NCBI GenBank assembly: GCA_002067405.1
Contig: MVRP01000253.1
Coordinates: forward strand, 1-5,278
Length of the DNA: 5,278 nucleotides
Direction of reading: 5' to 3'
DNA from: Syntrophorhabdaceae bacterium PtaU1.Bin034
GTDB taxonomy: Bacteria; Desulfobacterota_G; Syntrophorhabdia; Syntrophorhabdales; WCHB1-27
Part shown: piece by piece, positions 1 to 5,278 of the stretch
Numbering within the stretch: the first letter of the stretch is position 1
Layout: each line of letters starts with the position of its first letter
Made by a program: the position numbers and the translations under genes
Notes under the pieces: generated by a model
Seen by the model: the letters and a program-made list of their open reading frames with translations, nothing else
Told to the model about the DNA's origin: nothing
Databases searched by the model: none

Positions 1-83
1 TAAAGAGCATCAAGGAAGACACGAGGCTCAACAAGGCCCTCTGGACCCTCGCGGAAGAGATGAAGCGGCTGAAGCGGAAGTAA
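1..83 (+). CDS. 3' end of an unidentified gene
   Basis: The frame read from base 3 is open to a TAA stop at 81-83 and gives 26 residues, KSIKEDTRLNKALWTLAEEM followed by KRLKRK. The gene begins outside the window. The tail is charged, helical-looking and ends in a basic cluster, which fits a coiled or nucleic-acid-facing C-terminus but identifies no family. A GC-rich hairpin starts four bases after the stop, as expected for the end of a transcription unit, and this is the main support for the stop being real. With so little sequence I cannot say whether it belongs to the island or to the host chromosome, and I assign no function. Confidence 0.5.
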   Translation, partial: KSIKEDTRLNKALWTLAEEMKRLKRK

Positions 84-86
84 CGA

Positions 87-106
87 AAGGCCCGCCCGTG
101 GGCCTT
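87..106 (+). terminator. GC-rich hairpin after the first gene
   Basis: AAGGCCC (87-93) pairs perfectly with GGGCCTT (100-106) around a 6-base loop, just after the TAA at 81-83. There is no T-tract behind it, so it is not a textbook intrinsic terminator. An overlapping alternative stem, GCCCGC (90-95) with GCGGGC (111-116), cannot form at the same time. It may act as a 3'-end protecting structure or an inefficient terminator. Confidence 0.4.
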
Positions 107-116
107 GTGCGCGGGC

Positions 117-414
117 AGACCGTTCAATTCTCGGAGCAGGGCAGTTACATTATGTATGCTGCTCTCATATGCTCTTAATTAACGCTTGGTGACTGACTGC
201 GGCTCCCATAGTCGACGCCGCTCACGCGGCACACTCCAACCAAGACAAACCGTCCCATCCTATCTTTTTCCCCTGTCCAGGATTTCCCTACCAGCTCTGA
301 CTTTTGTTTTTTGGGGTTCACATTTTTGAGGGGCTATGGTAAGGAATAGAGAAAAAGATCTTCCACGCATCGCGGTACACATCTTTCGGAGCGGTTGATG
401 AGGAGCTTGACGAT
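117..414. other. Intergenic stretch without a recognisable gene
   Basis: About 300 bases separate the first gene from the ATPase-nuclease. I see no convincing coding frame in it. It contains a small hairpin, GCCGC (217-221) and GCGGC (226-230) with a TCAC loop. Further on is a T-rich patch at 302-329. A weak promoter candidate for the downstream gene is TTGGGG (311-316) with TATGGT (335-340) at an 18-base spacing; both boxes are poor matches to sigma-70. The frame of the downstream gene is open back to a TAA at 340-342 but has no ATG, GTG or TTG there, so the gene does not extend into this region. Confidence 0.5.
401..405 (+). promoter_or_regulatory. Ribosome binding site of the ATPase-nuclease gene
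   Basis: AGGAG lies 9 bases before the ATG at 415. It supports that start over the second ATG at 421, for which the spacing would be 15 bases. No usable start codon exists further upstream in the frame. Confidence 0.75.
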
Positions 415-2466
415 ATGAGCATGGATACCAACCTGCAGGGCCGACTACGAAATACTTCTTTGCCTCACAACCAAGGCCTGTTGCCGCTATTCGAGGCCGT
501 TATCAATTCTATCCATGCGATCGAAGAGGCGAGTCTCACAGACGGAGGCCGGATCGACGTAGAGATCCTGCGCGAGTCGAACCTCGATCTTAGGAAATCT
601 GGAAAGAGAGGACCCGAGGCGTATGCCGACATCTTGGGCTTCAAGATCACCGACAATGGCATCGGTTTCAACGAAACCAACATGCAATCCTTCCACACCC
701 TCGACAGCGATTACAAGGCAGCTCAAGGAGGGAGGGGAATCGGAAGATTGTTATGGCTCAAGGCCTTCAACAAGGTATATGTAAGCAGCGTCTACAAGGA
801 TGGGGGAGAGGACTACAAGCTCCGGAAGTTCACTTTTTCGAAAGCTGCCGGGGTTGGAGACGACAAGAATACGGACGCGCCACAAGGAAGCAAGCGTTCT
901 ACCTGTGTCCACCTGGATGGCTTCGAAAAGAAGTACCGTGACGCGTCCTACAAGTCCGCCCGGTCAATCGCGAATAGCCTGTTTGAGCACTGCCTATTCT
1001 ATTTTGTGCGCGCAGGAGGTGCCCCCTTGATCGTTGTCCAGGACGACGACGGGGAGCAGATCAGCCTTGACCATATTTATGAAGAGCATATGGTTTCCTC
1101 CTCTGAGAGAGAGTGCATCAGGGTAAAGAAAGAGGATTTCGAATTGACCCACATTAAGTTGAGGGCAAATTCGTCGAACACTCATGTCATTGCCTTTTGC
1201 GCAGCCAGTCGCCCGGTAAAGGAAGAGAGCATAAGCGGAAAAATCCCTGGTCTATACGGGAAGCTCTGCGACGACAATGGAGAATTCGTCTACACCTGCT
1301 TTGTCACTTCGCGCTTTCTCGACGAGGCTGTCCGCTCCGAGAGGATAGGATTCAACATGATGGATAGCTCTACAGATCTTCTCGATGGGGAAATCTCTTT
1401 GAGCGACATAAGGGACGCGGTGTTGGAGAGGGCAGGAGAGCATCTTTCTGGGTACCTCGAGGAGAACAAGAACAAGTCGAGGGATCGCGTGGATAGCTTC
1501 ATTTCGAACAAGGCTCCCAAATATCGTCCTATCCTCGCGAGGATTCCAGAAGACAAACTCATGGTCGACCCTGGTATATCCGACAAGGAACTCGAACTCG
1601 CGCTTCATAAAGCTCTCACCGACATCGAAGAACAGCTGATTTCCGACGGACACGCCATAGTGAATGGAATTGGCATTCCGAAGGAAGATGAGGAGTACCT
1701 GCAATACCAGGCGAAACTGCAGGAGTATCTCCAGAAGGCCGAAGACCTAAAAAAGTCGGACCTGGCCAACTATGTGTCCCACCGGAGAGTCATCCTGGAC
1801 CTTCTCGATAAGGCCATTCAGCGCGATGATAAGGGCAAGTACGCTCGGGAAGATATGATTCACAGGCTTATAATGCCGATGCGCAAAGACTCTTCCGAAG
1901 TCGAATTCGAGGGTATGAATCTTTGGGTACTCGATGAGCGGCTCACTTTTCACGACTACCTTGCATCTGATAAGCCAGTATCTTCCATGCCGATTACCGA
2001 TTCAAAAAGTACCAAGGAACCGGACATATGCGCGCTCTACGTTGAGGACAACCCAATCTTGGTGGCAGAAGATCAGCATCCTCCGTTCTCATCCTTGACG
2101 ATCGTAGAATTTAAGAGGCCGATGAGGAATGACATGGGTAAGGGTGAAGACAAGGATCCAATCGAACAGTGCCTTGTATACCTTCACAAGATACGTGGCG
2201 GACAAGTGAAAACAAAAAGGGGCAGATTGCTGGGTAATGCCGAGGACATACCAGCTTACTGCTATATTATTTGCGACCTAACATCTTCAATGGTCAGTAG
2301 ATGCCGGATGCGCGATCTCACGCAAACATCAGATGGGCTAGGTTACTTCGGATATCAGAAGTTCTACAAGGCCTACATTGAAGTCATAGGGCTGGATCGG
2401 TTGTTGAATTCAGCAAAGCAAAGAAACAAGGCCTTTTTCGATCAGCTGGGGCTACCTACTACGTAA
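415..2466 (+). CDS. GHKL ATPase fused to a PD-(D/E)xK nuclease domain; candidate defence protein
   Basis: This encodes 683 residues and is probably cytosolic, with no signal peptide or membrane segment seen. The N-terminal third is a GHKL ATP-binding fold. The N-box EAVIN (E27 as likely general base, N31 for Mg) is followed by the G1 box DNGIGF (D80-F85) and the glycine-rich lid GGRGIGR (105-111). Residues about 265-315 (FVYTCFVTSRFLDEAVRSER) sit where an S5-like transducer domain would be. Residues about 385-470 are charged and helical. The C-terminal part has PD (536-537), the EFK motif (565-567) and Q585 in QCLVYL, the arrangement of a PD-(D/E)xK nuclease with its trailing glutamine. The family resemblance is to MutL/MORC-type ATPases known from restriction-like loci. 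I infer ATP-gated DNA cleavage in phage or plasmid defence. No methylase or partner gene is visible. An alternative role in DNA repair is possible. The substrate is unknown. Confidence 0.93.
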   Translation: MSMDTNLQGRLRNTSLPHNQGLLPLFEAVINSIHAIEEASLTDGGRIDVEILRESNLDLRKSGKRGPEAYADILGFKITDNGIGFNETNMQSFHTLDSDYKAAQGGRGIGRLLWLKAFNKVYVSSVYKDGGEDYKLRKFTFSKAAGVGDDKNTDAPQGSKRSTCVHLDGFEKKYRDASYKSARSIANSLFEHCLFYFVRAGGAPLIVVQDDDGEQISLDHIYEEHMVSSSERECIRVKKEDFELTHIKLRANSSNTHVIAFCAASRPVKEESISGKIPGLYGKLCDDNGEFVYTCFVTSRFLDEAVRSERIGFNMMDSSTDLLDGEISLSDIRDAVLERAGEHLSGYLEENKNKSRDRVDSFISNKAPKYRPILARIPEDKLMVDPGISDKELELALHKALTDIEEQLISDGHAIVNGIGIPKEDEEYLQYQAKLQEYLQKAEDLKKSDLANYVSHRRVILDLLDKAIQRDDKGKYAREDMIHRLIMPMRKDSSEVEFEGMNLWVLDERLTFHDYLASDKPVSSMPITDSKSTKEPDICALYVEDNPILVAEDQHPPFSSLTIVEFKRPMRNDMGKGEDKDPIEQCLVYLHKIRGGQVKTKRGRLLGNAEDIPAYCYIICDLTSSMVSRCRMRDLTQTSDGLGYFGYQKFYKAYIEVIGLDRLLNSAKQRNKAFFDQLGLPTT

Positions 2467-2603
2467 GTATAGGCGGCTCTTGAGGTATATATAGCCTACC
2501 CGCAGCATAGCCAAATGCCACTACAAATTTCACCGTCATTCTGAATGTCTAAATGCACGAAGTTGTCTATTAAAGTGAGTGTGGGGTCGCGGTCGTTAAA
2601 CCG

Positions 2604-3058
2604 TTACTTCAACAGTTTGTCTATAATGGTCTTGAGTGCCTTCAGCTCAATCAGCAGTCGGCCCTTTTCTGCTTCTTCCACGGTCGCCGTATCAATAAGG
2701 GCAATCTCGGCCGGATTCCCCTTCGTAAGAATGGCGAGGATCTTCTCGAGGTTGGCCATCTTAGCTGCCCGATAACGTCTTTCGCCGGCAACCAGGAAGA
2801 TTTGGCCTTGTTCGTCTTTCCTGATGATGGCCGGCTGCAGGACGCGTTTTTTTGGCTATTGATGCAGAAAGTTCTTACAGCCTGTTCGTCAAAAGACTTC
2901 CGGGGCTGGCTCGGGTCAGAAAGGACAGGGCTAATATCGACGCTGAAGAAATCCTCTTCCTGATAACTGTTCAGATTGGCCGGATGGTCCTCCAGTCTTT
3001 CCTGGACGGTTGCTAATTTTGTCCTTTTACCGGCTAGTTTTTCTCTGGCTGTTGGCAT
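2604..3058 (-). pseudogene. parB: Broken parB-like partition gene
   Basis: ParB-family proteins bind centromere-like sites and act with ParA in DNA segregation. From the ATG at 3058, 63 codons give DFFSVDISPVLSDPSQPRKS and end at VRT near 2870. The homologous reading then moves to a second frame (LSASIAKK, 2871-2848) and to a third frame from 2846. The third frame gives VLQPAIIRKDEQGQIFLVAG, then ERRYRAAK, the ParB box, and runs to TAA at 2604-2606. There are therefore two separate frame changes, the second at a run of seven A on the coding strand (2847-2853). The rebuilt chain is only about 151 residues. It passes from AEIAL straight to an acidic and basic tail, so the helix-turn-helix region seems deleted. 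It overlaps the parA remnant by 25 bases. GGAG (3070-3073) lies 11 bases before the ATG. Sequencing error could explain one frame change, but hardly both plus the missing domain. Confidence 0.82.
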
Positions 3059-3333
3059 AGCTTTAGGAACTCCATTGTGAAGTTCTTATAGTCCTCGGCA
3101 CCGATGCTGTCGCGCTTGAATGAAAAAATTGGCTCTTGGGCCATGTGGGCCTAGTTCTCACGGATGAGTGTGGAGAAAATCATGGCATTGTATGGCTCCA
3201 GTTGCTGTCGTACCCAGTCGTTGCTGATCTTATTCCTTGCCTCGTACTTGGTAAGGAGGATTCGAATGAACTTCTCCTTATCTGCGGCTTCGCCATTTTT
3301 AACGTTATCGATCCTTTCTTTTCCGCGTGAATT
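3034..3333 (-). pseudogene. parA: Truncated parA-like partition ATPase remnant
   Basis: The minus frame from 3333 to the TAG at 3034-3036 holds 99 codons that read as the C-terminal part of a ParA-type ATPase. ILLTKYEARNKISNDWVRQQ is followed by LEPYNAMIFSTLIREN, then, after an in-frame TAG (3151-3153), AHMAQEPIFSFKRDS and GAEDY. The Walker A and B regions that would lie upstream are absent, and the integrase gene occupies that place. The frame is closed by TGA at 3334-3336. Bases 3346-3362 in another frame read EFDPKA and could be more of the same gene after a frame change, but I cannot confirm it. The end overlaps the parB-like ATG at 3058, the usual parA-parB arrangement. The identification rests on motif recall of the ParA C-terminus and on the parB neighbour. 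The gene is certainly non-functional. Confidence 0.7.
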
Positions 3334-3421
3334 TCAAAATCCGCTTTGGGGTCAAATTCTATCTACTACACGTAGACTGCTTCACCTGTTGATCGGCGGA
3401 AAACTTCCGGTGTTTACTCCG

Positions 3422-4666
3422 TCAATCTTTGATGCGTTCGCCCTTTTCCTTGAATGGCAATACCTCTGCTCCCTTCTTCAGTCCGTCCAGATAATCGGCC
3501 CATAGCTGCATCATCCTTCGACGCTCTTCAAGATATGCCGTTCGGTTGTAAGCTCTGCCATTCGGGTCTCTCACAGCGTGGGCAAGCTGGTGTTCTATGA
3601 AATCAGGTCTTACCTGTAACACTTCGTCAAGTATCGTACGTGCCATTGCTCTAAATCCATGCGTGGTCATGGTGTCTTTGTCGAACCCCATTCGCCTCAA
3701 TGCCGCATTAAGCGTGTTGTCGCTGATTGGCCTTGCAAACGATCTTCCCGATGGAAAGAGGTATTTACTGACGCCCGTGAGCGGTTCCAGTTCTTTTAGT
3801 ATTCCAACGGCCTGAGTGCAAAGCGGTACAATGTGGGGCAGTTTCATTTTCATCTTGCCGGCAGGGATGTTCCAAAGCGCATTATCCAAGTCGATCTCTG
3901 ACCATTCGGCGTGCCTAAGCTCTCCAGGCCGCACAAAAAATAAAGGTGCAAGGCGCAGAGCGCATCTGACCACAAATCCTCCCTCATATCCATCTATCGC
4001 CCGAAGAAGTGGCACTACTCCCTTGGGGTCAGTTATCGACGCGTGGTGCTTTTCTGTCGGTTGTGGCAATGCTCCGCGCAAATCTCCCGAGCAATCACGT
4101 TCGGCTCTACCCGTAGCGACCGCGTAGCGGAGCACCTGTCCAGCTATGCTTCTTACCCGATGCGCCGTTTCCAGAGCGCCTCGACTTTCGATACGCCGAA
4201 GGACCGCCAAAAGGTCGGGCGCTTTGATCTCGCTGATCGGGCGTGATCCTAACCAGGGGAATAAATCCAGCTTCATACGGCCCATTATTGTTTCAGCATG
4301 CCCGGGTGTCCATGCAGGAGTGAATTTTGTATGCCATTCGCAGGCGATTACTTCGAATGTCTCCGCATTTGTGGTTTCGACGTGTTTCATCGCTTTCTTT
4401 ATTGCCCCGGGGTCAGCGCCGTTCACAATCTGTTTTCGCGCTGTTTCTCGCTTCGCTCTTGCGTCGTTAAGAGATACTTCAGGATAGGGACCAAAGCTCA
4501 GTGTGTTTTCTTTCGCGCTGAAGCGATACTTGAAACGCCAGAGCTTACCACCAGACGGAGTTATCAGGAGATAAAGGCCCCCGCCGTCAAAAAGCCGGTA
4601 CTTACGCTCTTTCGGTTTTGCGTTCCTCACCTTAATGTCAGTTAGTGGAAGAATCCGCTTGGGCAT
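3422..4666 (-). CDS. int: P4-type tyrosine integrase (site-specific recombinase)
   Basis: This 414-residue protein is of normal length for P4-like island integrases, which insert elements at tRNA or tmRNA 3' ends. Residues 1 to about 93 form the arm-site binding domain (DUF4102 type), with KYRLFDGGGLYLLITPSGGK and LSFGPYPEVSLNDARAKR. About 100-190 is the core-binding helical domain. The catalytic domain has R246 (FFVRPGELR), a probable K273 and H278 in the beta-hairpin GKMKMKLPHIVPL, H336 and R339 (THGFR), H363 (QLAH) and the nucleophile Y373 (RAYNR). The set is complete, so the enzyme should be active. I chose the ATG at 4666 because AGGAGG (4673-4678) lies 6 bases before it and MPKR matches the start of the shorter upstream copy. 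The same frame is open 20 codons further up to 4726, but those residues have no homology. It is probably co-transcribed with, and translationally coupled to, the upstream gene. Confidence 0.95.
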   Translation of the reverse strand: MPKRILPLTDIKVRNAKPKERKYRLFDGGGLYLLITPSGGKLWRFKYRFSAKENTLSFGPYPEVSLNDARAKRETARKQIVNGADPGAIKKAMKHVETTNAETFEVIACEWHTKFTPAWTPGHAETIMGRMKLDLFPWLGSRPISEIKAPDLLAVLRRIESRGALETAHRVRSIAGQVLRYAVATGRAERDCSGDLRGALPQPTEKHHASITDPKGVVPLLRAIDGYEGGFVVRCALRLAPLFFVRPGELRHAEWSEIDLDNALWNIPAGKMKMKLPHIVPLCTQAVGILKELEPLTGVSKYLFPSGRSFARPISDNTLNAALRRMGFDKDTMTTHGFRAMARTILDEVLQVRPDFIEHQLAHAVRDPNGRAYNRTAYLEERRRMMQLWADYLDGLKKGAEVLPFKEKGERIKD

Positions 4667-4672
4667 TCTTAT

Positions 4673-4678
4673 CCTCCT
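4673..4678 (-). promoter_or_regulatory. Integrase ribosome binding site overlapping the upstream stop codon
   Basis: AGGAGG on the minus strand lies 6 bases before the integrase ATG. The TAG stop of the upstream gene (4677-4679) shares its AG with this site, so a ribosome finishing the short protein stops on the integrase Shine-Dalgarno sequence. This geometry fits translational coupling or reinitiation. Confidence 0.85.
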
Positions 4679-5027
4679 ACCGCCATTCCCGGGACTTTGC
4701 CTTAAGTTTTTCAATCTTCCGGGCAATAGCCGTTTTTATCTTCTTCTTCAATGCTTTTTTCACGACGCCTGGATCGACACCATTAACAATTTGCTCGCGT
4801 GCGTCATCACGCTTTGCTCGTGCATCGCTAAGCGATACTTCAGGATACGGTCCAAAGCTGAGGGTGTTTTTCTTGCCATTAAAGCCATAGCTATAGCGCC
4901 ATAGCTTACTTCCCGATGGCGTGACGAGCAGATAAAGTCCTCTACCATCGAAAAGCTTGTAAGCAACCTCCTTCGCGATTGCGCATCTGATGTTCCCCTC
5001 AGACAGTGGAAGAACCCGCTTGGGCAT
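4677..5027 (-). CDS. Stand-alone integrase arm-binding-domain protein
   Basis: This encodes 116 residues. Residues 1-94 align without gaps to residues 1-94 of the downstream integrase; by hand count 65 of 94 are identical, including LFDG, GLYLL, KLWR, NTLSFGPYPEVSL and QIVNG. The recombinase core and catalytic domains are absent. After residue 94 comes a lysine-rich tail (KKKIKTAIARKIEKLKAKSR, then EWR) unlike the integrase, although its EW may match the integrase's CEWH. The start at 5027 has GGAG (5036-5039) 8 bases upstream. The reading frame is clean and the differences from the integrase are spread along the domain, so this is not a recent duplication. Two explanations fit: a remnant of an older tmRNA-targeting integrase, or a maintained small DNA-binding protein that occupies arm sites and tunes integrase expression or excision. 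Neither is proven. Confidence 0.82.
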   Translation of the reverse strand: MPKRVLPLSEGNIRCAIAKEVAYKLFDGRGLYLLVTPSGSKLWRYSYGFNGKKNTLSFGPYPEVSLSDARAKRDDAREQIVNGVDPGVVKKALKKKIKTAIARKIEKLKAKSREWR

Positions 5028-5041
5028 TGGATTTTCTCCAT

Positions 5042-5084
5042 TTTTGGGTTACTTCTTTTTTTGGAAACGTCGCATAACCCAAAA
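5042..5084. repeat. Ten-base inverted repeat in the integrase operon leader
   Basis: TTTTGGGTTA (5042-5051) and TAACCCAAAA (5075-5084) are perfect inverted copies 23 bases apart. One arm touches the -10 box and the probable transcription start; the other lies just before the ribosome binding site. A further direct copy of CCCAAAATA occurs at 5091-5099 beside the one at 5078-5086, a 13-base period. These repeats suit integrase arm-type sites or an operator. As RNA the arms could also form a leader hairpin close to the Shine-Dalgarno sequence. Confidence 0.6.
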
Positions 5085-5111
5085 TATGCCCCCAAAATAG
5101 GGGGATGTCAA
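5083..5111 (-). promoter_or_regulatory. Sigma-70-like promoter for the arm-domain protein and integrase
   Basis: On the minus strand a perfect -35 box TTGACA (5111-5106) is followed after 17 bases by CATATT (5088-5083), four matches of six to the -10 consensus. Transcription would start near 5076 and leave a leader of about 50 bases before the ATG at 5027. It lies downstream of the ssrA terminator, so the integrase operon is insulated from tmRNA transcription. Confidence 0.65.
5089..5104. repeat. Dyad filling the promoter spacer
   Basis: CCCCC (5089-5093), a six-base AAAATA centre and GGGGG (5100-5104) form a perfect dyad. It occupies 16 of the 17 bases between the -10 and -35 boxes, a typical operator position. 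It could bind a repressor or the arm-domain protein itself. Confidence 0.6.
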
Positions 5112-5146
5112 CACATTTGTTCGGATTCTATTGGACTATAAATAAC

Positions 5147-5175
5147 AAAAAACCCGCTTACTACGCGGGTTTTTT
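5147..5175 (-). terminator. Bidirectional intrinsic terminator downstream of ssrA
   Basis: AAAAAACCCGC (5147-5157) pairs perfectly with GCGGGTTTTTT (5165-5175) around a seven-base loop. The A-tract and T-tract make it work in both directions. It lies about 31 bases past the mature tmRNA 3' end and should end the ssrA transcript. Confidence 0.9.
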
Positions 5176-5206
5176 GTACTCTATAGGATTATATTAGATT
5201 ATGAAA

Positions 5207-5230
5207 TGGTGGAGGCGGCGGGAATCGAAC
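5207..5230. other. Probable attachment site (att) in the tmRNA 3' end
   Basis: P4-type integrases commonly recombine within the T-arm and acceptor end of tRNA or tmRNA genes. Here the integrase operon begins about 180 bases from the CCA end and points away from it, the usual layout. I see no second copy of the TGGTGGAGGCGGCGGG segment in the window, so the other att site and the exact crossover are not defined. Confidence 0.55.
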
Positions 5231-5278
5231 CCGCGTCCAGAGAACAAGAACCTAAGGAGCCTACATGCTTAGCCAGTG
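5207..5278 (-). ncRNA. ssrA: tmRNA, 3' part (5' end outside the window)
   Basis: tmRNA rescues stalled ribosomes and tags their unfinished proteins for degradation. Read on the minus strand, the last 72 bases show the conserved TAAGCATGTAG element and then the tRNA-like T-arm GCGGG-TTCGATT-CCCGC. The 3' acceptor strand GCCTCC and an encoded ACCA follow, ending at 5207. The T-arm and acceptor fit standard bacterial one-piece tmRNA. The tag-coding part and the 5' acceptor strand lie beyond the right edge. The gene is intact at its 3' end, as expected when an island integrates there and restores the sequence. Confidence 0.95.

Noticed and set aside
119..134. T-arm-like sequence CCGTTCAATTCTCGG, a possible tRNA or att remnant
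   Set aside because: The stem is short and imperfect, there is no acceptor or anticodon arm nearby, and it does not match the ssrA 3' end well enough to be the second att copy.
1252..1704. A 150-codon open frame on the minus strand
   Set aside because: It lies wholly inside the ATPase-nuclease gene, which has clear motifs throughout. The antisense product shows no recognisable domain.
2467..2603. Stem TAGGC (2470-2474) with GCCTA (2494-2498) as a terminator for the ATPase-nuclease gene
   Set aside because: The stem has only five pairs, a 19-base loop and no T-tract, so I do not call it a terminator. No gene is seen in this convergent gap.
3816..4127. Plus-strand open frames opposite the integrase
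   Set aside because: They are antisense shadows of the integrase, whose catalytic residues are all present on the minus strand.
4667..4726. Longer integrase start 20 codons upstream
   Set aside because: The extra residues do not resemble integrase N-termini and would begin inside the upstream gene. A strong AGGAGG precedes the ATG at 4666.
4760..5095. A 111-codon minus-strand frame overlapping the arm-domain gene
   Set aside because: It is out of frame with the clear integrase-like protein, spans the promoter and repeats, and shows no homology I recognise.
1..5278. CRISPR array or complete insertion sequence
   Set aside because: No regularly spaced repeats and no transposase frame with terminal inverted repeats were seen.

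Overview
The window looks like the end of an integrative element (genomic island) lodged at the 3' end of a tmRNA gene in a Gram-negative, probably proteobacterial or Desulfobacterota-like host. The right edge carries the 3' end of ssrA (tmRNA) on the minus strand with an encoded CCA end, a classic integration site. A P4-type tyrosine integrase reads away from it. The taxonomic guess rests only on the style of the tmRNA, the integrase and the partition remnants, and is weak.

Layout, left to right. Bases 1-83 are the last 26 codons of an unidentified plus-strand gene, followed by a GC-rich hairpin. Bases 117-414 hold no gene I can support, only one small hairpin and a weak promoter candidate. 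Bases 415-2466 (+) encode a 683-residue protein joining an N-terminal GHKL (Hsp90/MutL/MORC-like) ATPase to a C-terminal PD-(D/E)xK nuclease domain. It stands alone, with no visible methylase or partner, and is the best candidate here for an anti-phage or anti-plasmid system. Bases 2604-3333 (-) hold a decayed partition pair. The parB-like pseudogene has two frame changes and no helix-turn-helix region. The parA-like pseudogene has lost its 5' part and carries an in-frame stop. The two still overlap as in an intact parAB operon. Bases 3422-4666 (-) are a complete 414-residue integrase with all catalytic residues. Immediately upstream, bases 4677-5027 (-) encode a separate 116-residue protein that copies only the arm-site DNA-binding domain of the integrase. 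Its stop codon touches the integrase ribosome binding site.

Upstream of that pair is a compact control region at 5041-5111: a perfect TTGACA -35 box, a dyad filling the promoter spacer, and repeated CCCAAAA motifs in both orientations. A strong bidirectional terminator at 5147-5175 separates it from ssrA at 5207-5278.

The parts suggest a mobile island whose integration module is intact, whose plasmid-like partition module is dead, and whose visible cargo is the ATPase-nuclease. The island's far attachment site is not in the window.
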